DNA from: SIG299 sp051880375
GTDB lineage: Bacteria > Bacillota > Clostridia > Lachnospirales > Lachnospiraceae
Direction of reading: 5' to 3'
Assembly: GCA_051880375.1 (NCBI GenBank)
Contig: JBJENV010000065.1
Span: 66,813-130,812 of the forward strand
Length of the DNA stretch: 64,000 nt
A program made the translations under genes and the position numbers. Below, one piece after another: positions 25,144 through 32,551 of the stretch. Below the pieces are notes generated by a model that worked only from the letters and a program-made list of their open reading frames with translations, did not search any database and was not told the DNA's origin. The stretch's first letter is position 1. Every line of letters starts with the position of its first letter.

Positions 25144-26379
25144 TTAAAACTCGTGTATAAAAATTCCGCTCCGTAGTTTCGGTTCAAACCATGTCGACTT
25201 CGGCGGCATCAAAAGTCCCGCATCCGATACGGCAAACAGCTCCGAAATGGATGTCGGACAGGTAGAAAAAGCCACCGTCATATCCAGACCGACTCTGCGC
25301 TCTAACTCGGAAAGCCCTCGAATTCCTCCGACAAAATCAATCCGCTTGTCGGTTCTCGGGTCCTCGATGCCAAGTACCGGTTTCAGCAGGTAATCCTGCA
25401 AAACAGAAACATCCAGTGATTTCACCGGGTCCGATGAAGCAAACAGTTCTTCCTTTCCCTTCAGCCGATACCACTGGCCGTCGAGGAACATACCAAACTC
25501 ACCCTTTTTCTCCGGCCCTACCGGCGCATCTGATTTTTCTGTCACAAAATATTTGTTGACTGCGGTCAAAAATTCCTCCTTAGAATGTCCGTTCAAATCA
25601 CTTACTACCCGATAATACGGAAGAATTTTCAGCTCATTTTCCGGGAACAGCACTGACAGAAAATAATTAAATTCTTCCCTTCCGTCATAGCTGCCCGCTT
25701 CTGCACGTCTCTTTAAGCCGACCTTGACTGCGGAAGCTGCTCGATGATGTCCGTCTGCAATATAAATCTGCTGTATCTGTGCAAACTGCTCCTGTATAGC
25801 AGAAATGACCGCAGCATCGGAAATTTTCCATACTCTATGTACAATGCCATCGTCTGATGTAAAATCATATAATGCGGTTTTTTTCTTTTCTCCCGCAATC
25901 ATCTGCTCCAGTTCCTCCTTACGGCGATATGCAAGAAAAATCGGTCCGGTCTGCGCACTGCACGCATCCACATGCCGGATACGGTCCTGTTCTTTCTCTT
26001 CTCTTGTATTTTCGTGCTTTTTAATCACCTGATTGCAGTAATCATCAATGGAAGCACATGCCACAAGGCCGGTCTGTGCGCGTCCGTCCATGGTCAGCTC
26101 ATACAGATAAAAGCAAGGCTTCTCCTCCTGCACATAAATACCTTTTTCCCGCTGCTCCTTTAACATGGAAGCTGCCTTTTCATACACCTCTGCGGCATAC
26201 ATATCGTAATCCTCCGCAAATTGTGTCTCCGGACGGTCAATGTTTAAAAATGACAAGGGGTCCTTCTGTGCTGCCTGTCTTGCTTCCTCTCTCTTATAAA
26301 CATCATACGGCAGCGCAGCCACACGCGCTGCAAACTCTTCTGCCGGACGTATTGCCCGAAACGGTCTGATATCCGCCAT
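25144..26379 (-). CDS. DUF1015-family protein
   Basis: The start at 26379 (GGAGG seven bases upstream) yields 411 residues, the usual family length; an upstream frame to 26457 has no ribosome site. The N-terminus 'IRPFRAIRPAEEFAARVAALPYDV' and the 'YIADGHHR' segment are hallmarks of DUF1015, a widespread cytoplasmic family that often sits near serine and phosphoglycerate metabolism genes. Its reaction has not been settled as far as I know. Here its neighbours are rpsO and, 413 bases upstream, efp. The upstream gap is unusually structured and may carry regulatory sequence. Confidence 0.88.
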   Translation of the reverse strand: MADIRPFRAIRPAEEFAARVAALPYDVYKREEARQAAQKDPLSFLNIDRPETQFAEDYDMYAAEVYEKAASMLKEQREKGIYVQEEKPCFYLYELTMDGRAQTGLVACASIDDYCNQVIKKHENTREEKEQDRIRHVDACSAQTGPIFLAYRRKEELEQMIAGEKKKTALYDFTSDDGIVHRVWKISDAAVISAIQEQFAQIQQIYIADGHHRAASAVKVGLKRRAEAGSYDGREEFNYFLSVLFPENELKILPYYRVVSDLNGHSKEEFLTAVNKYFVTEKSDAPVGPEKKGEFGMFLDGQWYRLKGKEELFASSDPVKSLDVSVLQDYLLKPVLGIEDPRTDKRIDFVGGIRGLSELERRVGLDMTVAFSTCPTSISELFAVSDAGLLMPPKSTWFEPKLRSGIFIHEF

Positions 26380-26792
26380 GCTCATTCCTCCATTCTTTCT
26401 TTCGGATTTCTTTAGCTCCATTTCACAAACTTTATGTTTTCTTAATTTTTTAAACACGAATTGAACACAATTTGCCTTTATAATAAAAGCATATCAAATG
26501 ATAAAGCTTTTGGTGCTCCCACACCACCTGCTGAACTCATTTGATACTCTCTCCCCTACTTATTTACTTTTATAGATTTTTTTCATAACTCCCCCTCGAA
26601 AGGCAGTCCTTGTGACTGCCTTTCTCCCTGTCATAAGGAAAAAGATATGATTACACACACGTTTTCAAAATAGTTTCAGTGACGTATTAACGCAATAACG
26701 TGTCGGATGATGAAGAAGGACGGATACCAATCTGAATCCGTCCTTTTCTTTTCTTACATAATATGCATACAAAGCATATGCTGCACTACCTA
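26380..26792 (-). other. Structured 413-base gap upstream of DUF1015 with two tiny reading frames
   Basis: Reading the minus strand from efp: a hairpin at 26716-26745, a possible promoter (TTGCGT-17-TATTTT, about 26670-26698), a strong hairpin with 11-base arms at 26598-26624 (arm GAAAGGCAGTC), then two very short frames with purine-rich sites. One encodes eight residues, MKKIYKSK (26560-26586). The other encodes 20 residues starting MSSAGGVGAPKALSF (26478-26540), and its DNA is bracketed by the inverted repeat ATCAAATGA/TCATTTGAT. It could be a leader-peptide or riboregulator region; no known class was recognised. Confidence 0.35.
26716..26745. terminator. Candidate terminator after efp
   Basis: AAGGACGGAT (26716-26725) pairs with ATCCGTCCTT (26736-26745) across a 10-base loop. 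The T-rich tail is better on the plus strand; on the efp strand it reads CTTCATC, so termination may be partial. Confidence 0.5.
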
Positions 26793-27350
26793 TTATACGC
26801 GCTTCATGTATTCGCCTGTTCTTGTATCAATCTGGATAGTTTCACCCTGATTTACGAATAACGGAACATTTACTACTGCGCCTGTTTCAACAGTAGCCGG
26901 CTTGGAAGCACCCGTAGCGGTATCGCCCTTAAAGCCCGGCTCGGTATCTGTAATCACAAGCTCTACAAACAACGGCGGCTCGATTGCAAATACTTCCTTG
27001 TTGTGTGAAAGCATCTTTACCATTTCGTTTTCCTTTACGAACTTTAAGGAATCTCCGATCTGGTCAGCTGTCATTGCAATCTGATCATAGGTTTCCACAT
27101 TCATGAAGTGATACATATCACCGTCACTGTATAAATACTGCATGTCCGACCTTTCAATATGTGCAGCCGGGAACTTTTCAGTCGGACGGAAGGTTTTTTC
27201 TACCACACCGCTGCTCTTGATGTTCTTTAACTTTGTTCTTACGAAAGCCGCACCCTTACCCGGTTTAACGTGCTGGAACTCAATTACCTGATATACGTTA
27301 CCTTCGATTTCAAGTGTAAGGCCGTTTCTAAAATCACCTGCAGAAATCAT
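26793..27350 (-). CDS. efp: Translation elongation factor P
   Basis: The start at 27350 (AAGGAGG nine bases upstream) gives 185 residues, the family standard. The N-terminal KOW-like domain carries the loop 'PGKGAAFVR' with Lys32 at the tip, the residue that is modified or active in EF-P. The C-terminal OB domains end in 'IDTRTGEYMKRV', close to the EF-P consensus. It relieves ribosome stalling at polyproline stretches. It has its own promoter and lies downstream of the Xaa-Pro peptidase gene. This efp beside an Xaa-Pro peptidase and aro genes is a common Firmicute arrangement. A 7-base hairpin (27371-27387, GCAGCAC/GTGCTGC) precedes the ribosome site. Confidence 0.97.
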   Translation of the reverse strand: MISAGDFRNGLTLEIEGNVYQVIEFQHVKPGKGAAFVRTKLKNIKSSGVVEKTFRPTEKFPAAHIERSDMQYLYSDGDMYHFMNVETYDQIAMTADQIGDSLKFVKENEMVKMLSHNKEVFAIEPPLFVELVITDTEPGFKGDTATGASKPATVETGAVVNVPLFVNQGETIQIDTRTGEYMKRV

Positions 27351-27407
27351 TAATAAAATCCTCCTTAACCGCAGCACTTTGTGCTGCCTACATCTTATGC
27401 TTTTACT

Positions 27408-27436
27408 AGTGTAACCTAAAAATACATTTTTTTCAA
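27408..27436 (-). promoter_or_regulatory. efp promoter
   Basis: On the minus strand TTGAAA (27431-27436) and TACACT (27408-27413) are 17 bases apart, directly after the peptidase stop codon. Confidence 0.6.
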
Positions 27437-27443
27437 CTGTTTT

Positions 27444-28517
27444 TTATAGTTCTATCAATTCCTTTTTGGAATAAGCCAGATTTTCATATCCGTCCTCCGT
27501 CATCACAACCATATCCTCAATACGGACACCGCCGAATTCCGGAATATAAATGCCCGGCTCTACCGTCATAATCATACCCGGCTGAATGATTTCCTCTTCT
27601 ATCACAGAGAAGCGTGGATTTTCATGTATTTCAAGTCCTACGCTGTGCCCGAGACCGTGTCCGAAATACCCCTCATATCCTGCACCGTAAATGATATCGC
27701 GCGCTACCTTATCGTATTCCTTACCCCGCATACCAGGCTTTAACATATCGAGCACTGCTGTCTGCGCCTTTAATACGGTCGAATAAATTTCCTTCTGCTT
27801 TTTGTCCGCCTTGCCGACTACAATGGTTCTTGTCATATCCGAGCAGTAGCCCTGATATACGCATCCGAAGTCCATCGTGACAAAGTCACCCTTTTCGATT
27901 ACCTTCTCTCCAGGCTCTGCATGCGGCTTTGATGTATTCGCGCCCGATGCCACAATCGTTTCAAAGCTTAACTTTTCAGCACCGTTCAGCTTCATAATAT
28001 ATTCTAACTTTGCCGCAATTTCAATTTCCGTCACACCCGGTCTGATGTGATGAAGCACCTCTTCAAATGCAATATCACCGATATGCTCTGCATGGCGCAT
28101 CCGGTCAATTTCCTCTGCTGTTTTAATTTTACGAAGTGCTGCAAGCTCGTTTTTTAACGGGAACAGCATCTTCACATGCAGACGTTCCTTTAAATTTTCA
28201 TACACACTGTATCTAACATGCTGTGATTCAAAACCAAGCACTTCAATCTTTTCTTCTTCCAGTACCGTATTCAGTGCTGCGCAATAATCTCTGCTGCTGT
28301 CTACCTCAACCACCGTAAAGTCCGGTGCCTGTGCCTTTGCTGCCGTAGTGTAGCGGGAATCCGTAAACAGGGTTCTGCTGTTTCCGGTAATCAGAAGATA
28401 CCCGGTAGCTCCGGTGAAACCGCTTAAGTATCTCATGTTGTAGCCGTCCGAAACCAGTACGGCATCTAATTTCTTCTGTTCCAGTACACTATGTACTTTA
28501 TTATACTCTGCCTGCAT
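27444..28517 (-). CDS. Xaa-Pro peptidase (M24B family)
   Basis: The start at 28517 is supported by GGAAGG eight bases upstream and gives 357 residues, the usual length; a longer frame runs into aroQ. The N-terminal creatinase-like domain ('DAVLVSDGYNMRYLSGFTG') is followed by the pita-bread metallopeptidase domain with the metal ligands in 'MDFGCVYQGYCSDMTRT' (two Asp), 'FGHGLGHSVGLEIHE' (His), and two Glu near the end ('TVEPGIY', 'VRIEDMV'). It removes N-terminal residues preceding proline in the cytoplasm. It lies 53 bases after aroQ, in the yqeG-aroK-aroQ run. Confidence 0.95.
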   Translation of the reverse strand: MQAEYNKVHSVLEQKKLDAVLVSDGYNMRYLSGFTGATGYLLITGNSRTLFTDSRYTTAAKAQAPDFTVVEVDSSRDYCAALNTVLEEEKIEVLGFESQHVRYSVYENLKERLHVKMLFPLKNELAALRKIKTAEEIDRMRHAEHIGDIAFEEVLHHIRPGVTEIEIAAKLEYIMKLNGAEKLSFETIVASGANTSKPHAEPGEKVIEKGDFVTMDFGCVYQGYCSDMTRTIVVGKADKKQKEIYSTVLKAQTAVLDMLKPGMRGKEYDKVARDIIYGAGYEGYFGHGLGHSVGLEIHENPRFSVIEEEIIQPGMIMTVEPGIYIPEFGGVRIEDMVVMTEDGYENLAYSKKELIEL

Positions 28518-28570
28518 TGTTCTTACCTTCCGTTTCTGCGCCATCATATCAATACAATGCGCTGTTTTTT

Positions 28571-29005
28571 CTAAATAATATACTCCTTCATTGCGTCCAT
28601 TGCAAGGAAATATCCCAAAGAGCCCAGTCCGACAATTTCTCCGGTACACACAGGTGCTATGACGGATGTGTGACGGAATTCCTCTCTCTTGTATACGTTC
28701 GACATATGGACCTCAATTTTCGGTACCTCTACCGATGCCAGTGCATCCCGAATAGCTATGCTGTAATGTGCATAGGCTCCCGGATTGATAATGATACCAT
28801 CTACCCTGTCATGGTATGCCTGCTGGATACGGTCTATAATTTTTCCTTCGCAGTTGCTCTGGAATACCTCCAAGTCGATGTCTTCCTGCTTTGCTTTTTC
28901 CTGAAGGCGGGCAACAATTCCTTCATAGGATTCCGTTCCATAGATTCCCTTCTCCCTGATTCCAAGGAAATTTAAGTTTGGTCCGTTGATAATCAACAAT
29001 TTCAT
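28571..29005 (-). CDS. aroQ: Type II 3-dehydroquinate dehydratase
   Basis: The start at 29005 overlaps the aroK stop by four bases (ATGA), and AAAGGAG lies ten bases upstream. The 144-residue protein is the normal length for the dodecameric type II enzyme: 'INGPNLNFLGIREKGIYG' with the catalytic Tyr, 'INPGAYAHYSIAIRDAL' and 'EVHMSNVYKREEFRH' with the active-site His and Arg. It converts 3-dehydroquinate to 3-dehydroshikimate. Together with aroK it forms a small shikimate-pathway unit, while aroF and tyrA are at 39-41 kb. Confidence 0.97.
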   Translation of the reverse strand: MKLLIINGPNLNFLGIREKGIYGTESYEGIVARLQEKAKQEDIDLEVFQSNCEGKIIDRIQQAYHDRVDGIIINPGAYAHYSIAIRDALASVEVPKIEVHMSNVYKREEFRHTSVIAPVCTGEIVGLGSLGYFLAMDAMKEYII

Positions 29006-29541
29006 ACTGTTATAACTCCTTTCGTTTCTCCCTCTGCCTTTTCCATTGCACATATCATTTCATAAAAAGTCATCCGGTCTGTCGCAAAGCAGATATCTGC
29101 CATTGATTCATAAACCGGTCCTCTTATTTCTAACATCGTCCTAATTTTATCACGCAAATCGCCATCTGACAATAACGGTCTTTTTGTATCTCCTGACAAC
29201 CGCTCCATGAACGTGTCAACCTCTGCGGTCAGATAGATAACCGTTCCAAGGCGTTTTAAGCATTCTGCGTTTTCCGGACGCATCGGAAGTCCCCCGCCCG
29301 TCGCAATCACCATTCCTTTCGGCTCGGACAACAGACTCTTTATCAGCTTTGTCTCACATTGACGGAAGTACTCTTCCCCCTTTGCCGCAAACAGTTCGGA
29401 AATCGTGCAGCCTTCTTCTTCCTCAATCCAGGTATCCGTATCCACAAAACGATACTCAAACGCTCTTGCCGCTTTTCTTCCTAATGTACTTTTTCCGCTT
29501 CCCATATAACCTATGAGAATAAAATTTTTGTTTTTCTGCAT
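29002..29541 (-). CDS. aroK: Shikimate kinase
   Basis: A 179-residue kinase with the P-loop 'GYMGSGKST' at about residues 11-19, the shikimate-binding 'DTDTWIE' near 34-40, 'ATGGGLPMR' near 80-88 and the lid Arg in 'KRPLL'. It phosphorylates shikimate at O3. The ATG lies seven bases after the yqeG stop and the end overlaps aroQ, so translation is coupled. Length and motifs are ordinary. Confidence 0.96.
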   Translation of the reverse strand: MQKNKNFILIGYMGSGKSTLGRKAARAFEYRFVDTDTWIEEEEGCTISELFAAKGEEYFRQCETKLIKSLLSEPKGMVIATGGGLPMRPENAECLKRLGTVIYLTAEVDTFMERLSGDTKRPLLSDGDLRDKIRTMLEIRGPVYESMADICFATDRMTFYEMICAMEKAEGETKGVITV

Positions 29542-29548
29542 GGCGCAT

Positions 29549-30052
29549 TCATCCTTTACGGTACTTTCTTTTGTAGCAGTACAAAATCGGCTTCTCCAAA
29601 TAACGTTTTAAAACAATCTGGATTTCCTCTTTTTTGTCTATCGGCTCCACAAGATACGTTTCGATTCCTGCCAGATTTGCTCCGCAAACATCGGTAAAAA
29701 TCTGGTCTCCGATAAACACGGTGGATTCCTTATTGCTGCCCATCAGCTGCATTGCCCGCTCGTAGCCGGAGCGTTTTGGCTTTCCCGCCTTAAAAATGTA
29801 GTTTGCTCCGATTTTTTCGTTGAAGCTTTTCACTCTCGGTTCCTTATTATTCGATAAAAAACAGATTTGAAAACCGATGCCCTTTAAGCTCTCCATAAGT
29901 TTCATCGCACGCTCGTCCGCCGGTGCTCCGTGTTTTACCAGCGTATTGTCGATATCAAAAATCAACGCTCTTTTGCCTTTTGCATACAATTCCTCGTACG
30001 GGATTTCATAAGCGGATGGAAGATAGTGACTCGGATATAAAAAGTTCGACAT
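29549..30052 (-). CDS. yqeG: YqeG-family HAD phosphatase
   Basis: A 167-residue HAD hydrolase of the IIIA type. The nucleophile motif is 'FDIDNTLV', motif II Ser/Asn is in 'FLSNN', the Lys is in 'GKPK' and the acidic motif is 'IGDQIFTDVCGAN'. YqeG proteins are conserved in Firmicutes and related to phosphatidylglycerophosphate phosphatases, but the in vivo substrate here is uncertain. The gene heads the yqeG-aroK-aroQ operon and has a promoter 36 bases before its start. Confidence 0.9.
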   Translation of the reverse strand: MSNFLYPSHYLPSAYEIPYEELYAKGKRALIFDIDNTLVKHGAPADERAMKLMESLKGIGFQICFLSNNKEPRVKSFNEKIGANYIFKAGKPKRSGYERAMQLMGSNKESTVFIGDQIFTDVCGANLAGIETYLVEPIDKKEEIQIVLKRYLEKPILYCYKRKYRKG

Positions 30053-30087
30053 AATAGTCTCCGTTTCTTTGAAGGTTTATCGGATGT

Positions 30088-30116
30088 ATCGTACCATAAA
30101 AAGACAAGTCTTGCAA
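30088..30116 (-). promoter_or_regulatory. Promoter of the yqeG-aroK-aroQ operon
   Basis: On the minus strand TTGCAA (30111-30116) and TACGAT (30088-30093) are 17 bases apart, between the foldback element and yqeG. Confidence 0.6.
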
Positions 30117-30128
30117 TCGGGAAGTGAA

Positions 30129-30360
30129 AACTTGTACTTGTTTTTGTGAAAAACGATAAATCACAGCAAGATGCCGGACTTAGGATGCACACACACCGGC
30201 AAAAGAGACATCCTGACAAAATTGTCTGTCAGGCGCGGACACTCGTGTCCGTGCTATGGCAGACAATTTCGCCCGGCTGTCTTTTAGACGGTGCATTTCA
30301 CATCCTAAGTCCGGCATCTTGCTTTTACTCTACTGTTTCATATATAAAAAAGTACAAGTT
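30129..30360. repeat. 232-base nested foldback element
   Basis: An outer inverted repeat AACTTGTACTT (30129-30139) / AAGTACAAGTT (30350-30360) encloses a perfect 23-base inverted repeat (30165-30187 and 30301-30323). Inside are imperfectly paired arms (CACACCGG.../...GACGGTG; CAAAATTGTCTG/CAGACAATTTCG) and a central hairpin CGGACAC/GTGTCCG. The interior is more GC-rich than its flanks. No gene fits. It may be a miniature inverted-repeat element or a very long structured RNA. Confidence 0.8.
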
Positions 30361-30409
30361 GCAACTTCTCCGATTGCAAGACCGTTCGGAATATTGTACT
30401 TCTTATATG

Positions 30410-30661
30410 TTATGCGTTAATCCGGGGGGTATTTTCCTGCATTTCTTTATTTTTGAGTCGTTCCTGTTCTTCTTCCTGTGCTTTTCTGACATCATCCATG
30501 ACGTCATCGAACTTTTTTAAGAGTTTATCCCATTCCTTTTCGGTAAAGGAGTTTGCTCCGATCTGAAATGAGGGTTCTCTTATTTCACCCTTCTCCCACT
30601 TTTCCAGCTGTTCTGTAATATAAGAGCTGATAAATGCGGTACAACTGATTCCTACTGACAT
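30410..30661 (-). CDS. Small acidic/basic coiled protein of unknown function
   Basis: An 83-residue protein; the start at 30661 is chosen because AAAGGAG lies five bases upstream, while a longer frame to 30706 has none. The sequence contains 'SFQIGANSFTEKEWDKLLKKFDD', shown here in part, followed by a charged helix rich in Glu, Lys and Gln. I recall similar 'TEKEWDKLLKKFD' segments in uncharacterised Lachnospiraceae proteins but cannot name a family. No membrane segment or catalytic motif is present. It lies 99 bases downstream of the methyltransferase gene and before the foldback element. Confidence 0.6.
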   Translation of the reverse strand: MSVGISCTAFISSYITEQLEKWEKGEIREPSFQIGANSFTEKEWDKLLKKFDDVMDDVRKAQEEEQERLKNKEMQENTPRINA

Positions 30662-30760
30662 AGCTACTCCTTTCTGCGTTCCTTCCGGCATTCTGGAGCG
30701 CACCACTACTGTACTTTATATATCGTCAGGTTTACGGTAAAGCTGAATCGTTGCTTTTCA

Positions 30761-31636
30761 TTATTTTCTCTTTGCAAAAGCATACCCAACACCGGTCGGT
30801 GCTTTCATTGGATGTGCCTTATTGCAATTATTGTAGTCCAAAAAATACTGTTCCGTCATTTCCTCATGATTCAAATGTATCGCTATTTCAAATCCGCAAC
30901 TTATTAATAACTCTTTTACTTCCAAATAAGAGTACAGCGCTTTCATTTGTTCACCGGCACCCATGGCAAGTTGCTTATTTTTCTTCGATTCCTCGCTTTC
31001 CTCCTCTAACGGATAATCAAAACAGAGGGCAGAGCCTTCCGCCATCCATCCGCTTATTGTCTGAAGAAGTGATTTGAATTCTTTCTTGTTTAGATAATAG
31101 CTTATTCCCAAAAGACTCCCGAATGATTTTTGCGCAGGCAGATACCCCGCTTGAAGCAGTTTATCTTTCCAGGTTGGCTCTGCCAGATTACAAGGGACAA
31201 AAACAGTGTCTGTTTTAATCCCTGTTCCCTTTATTCGCTCCATTTTATCTGCAAGCAGCTCCGGCAAATCCATTTCAAAAACAGAAAGCGTTTTATCTTT
31301 ATTTCGCAGCGAATACGTGTCATATCCTGAAGCGAATATCAGATATTGCTTACACCCAAGGTCTTTCTCCTTTTCCAGCATTTTTTCGCAAAAAGCACTT
31401 CTTCCAAGTACAGACGGCGATAGCTGCTTATCTACAATCAGTCTTAATCCTTCTTCTTTGGTTCCGTCAAAGCCGGGAAAGAAAAAATGAATTCCATTTA
31501 TCATGTTTTCTGCTATCTGTCCGTATTCATTTCCCAAAAGCAGCTCCGCAGCACTATCTCTAAAAATACATATCCGGTTATTGTTATAATGATAAGCTCT
31601 TGCAAAACAGCTTACCTTGGCAGTCATATGATCCAT
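30761..31636 (-). CDS. Class I SAM-dependent methyltransferase, leucine carboxyl methyltransferase-like
   Basis: A 291-residue protein starting at 31636 with GGAGGGG seven bases upstream. Features of the LCMT-like family (PF04072 type) are seen: 'LGRSAFCEKMLEK', the SAM-binding 'FASGYDTYSLR' (a variant of the GxGxDTR motif) near residue 102, and the acidic 'FEMDLPELL' that holds the ribose. The substrate is unknown; bacterial members often act on small molecules or polyketide-like acids. It follows the XRE/desulfoferrodoxin-like regulator by 18 bases and is probably in its operon. Confidence 0.82.
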   Translation of the reverse strand: MDHMTAKVSCFARAYHYNNNRICIFRDSAAELLLGNEYGQIAENMINGIHFFFPGFDGTKEEGLRLIVDKQLSPSVLGRSAFCEKMLEKEKDLGCKQYLIFASGYDTYSLRNKDKTLSVFEMDLPELLADKMERIKGTGIKTDTVFVPCNLAEPTWKDKLLQAGYLPAQKSFGSLLGISYYLNKKEFKSLLQTISGWMAEGSALCFDYPLEEESEESKKNKQLAMGAGEQMKALYSYLEVKELLISCGFEIAIHLNHEEMTEQYFLDYNNCNKAHPMKAPTGVGYAFAKRK

Positions 31637-31654
31637 AGCTTTTCCCCTCCGGTA

Positions 31655-32326
31655 TTATCCAAACAAAATCTTGGCAGCTCTCTCTAATTCTCTTCTTTCC
31701 TGCGAGTCATCATAGCTGCCTTCCTTATCATCAATTCCTTTCACAGGGTCTATGTAAAACAACCCGTCCCGATTACAATAGAATAAAATTCTTTTTACTC
31801 CACGTATCATAAATCTTGTCTCTGCATTTCCCTCCGGATAAAGCTTTACCATCTGTAATCTGTCAGAAGATTCCGCGGCAATAAAAGAAATATAATGATT
31901 TTTTGTCATATCATGCTCTATGCGAACATAATACTCATCCTCTATTCGTTCCATAAATATCTTATGATTTTCATCAGTTTCTTCCGGCTCCGCTGATTTC
32001 ATAAGAACACCGTGACAGTTTATGACTGCCTCTCCCATGCTGTGAATCAGGTTTCCACAGATTGGACAGATATAGAATTTGGATTTCAGTACATTCGCAG
32101 ATACATTTGAATTATGAACCGTAGTTCCGGAAATCAATTCAGTCACCGATATAGAAAAGGCATCTGCTATCGGCTCAAGCAATGTAATGTCAGGATACCC
32201 TTTGGCAGTCTCCCATTTTGAAACGGTCTTATCACTGACTCCAAGGATATCTGCTAATTGTAATTGGGTCATTTTATTTTTTTCGCGCAGTTCTTTAATC
32301 ACTGCCCCTGTAACATATTGGTTCAT
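31655..32326 (-). CDS. XRE-family regulator with C-terminal desulfoferrodoxin-like domain
   Basis: A 223-residue protein. Residues 5-65 are an XRE helix-turn-helix ('MTQLQLADILGVSDKTVSKWE'). Residues 83-215 resemble desulfoferrodoxin/superoxide reductase: a CxxC-type start 'YICPICGNLIH' with 'NCHG' in place of the usual Cys-Cys, then ligands of the iron centre in 'DENHK', 'EHDMTKNHYISFI' (two His six apart) and 'CNRDGLF', where the usual Cys-x-x-His has become Cys-x-x-Asp. The resemblance suggests an iron- or redox-sensing regulator; superoxide reductase activity is doubtful with a ligand changed. A GGAGG precedes the start. The methyltransferase gene follows after 18 bases. Confidence 0.78.
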   Translation of the reverse strand: MNQYVTGAVIKELREKNKMTQLQLADILGVSDKTVSKWETAKGYPDITLLEPIADAFSISVTELISGTTVHNSNVSANVLKSKFYICPICGNLIHSMGEAVINCHGVLMKSAEPEETDENHKIFMERIEDEYYVRIEHDMTKNHYISFIAAESSDRLQMVKLYPEGNAETRFMIRGVKRILFYCNRDGLFYIDPVKGIDDKEGSYDDSQERRELERAAKILFG

Positions 32327-32461
32327 TGTCTTCCACCTCCAGGATTCATAATAACCTTAAATTTATATATTTGCTACCTACGGAAAGTAGAGTTTTTAAT
32401 CGTCATTTCTCACCGGCTATTATAGTCGGAATACAGAAGCCGGTAAAGAAAGTTTTCAAAA

Positions 32462-32477
32462 TTGTAAGCGTTTACAA
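32462..32477. promoter_or_regulatory. LacI/CcpA-type operator upstream of the SDR gene
   Basis: TTGTAAGCGTTTACAA has 6-base arms (TTGTAA/TTACAA) and fits the TGWAANCGNTNWCA consensus. Its core TGTAAGCGTTTACA differs by one base from the operator at the uxaB promoter. It ends eight bases upstream of the -35 box. Confidence 0.65.
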
Positions 32478-32485
32478 TTTTTCGC

Positions 32486-32514
32486 TTGTACAAACCGGAA
32501 ATTGCTGATATAAT
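32486..32514 (+). promoter_or_regulatory. Promoter of the SDR (KduD-like) gene
   Basis: TTGTAC (32486-32491) and TATAAT (32509-32514) are 17 bases apart, 37 bases before the start codon. Confidence 0.65.
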
Positions 32515-32551
32515 AGAATACAACGAAACTTACTACATAGGGAGGTCAATT

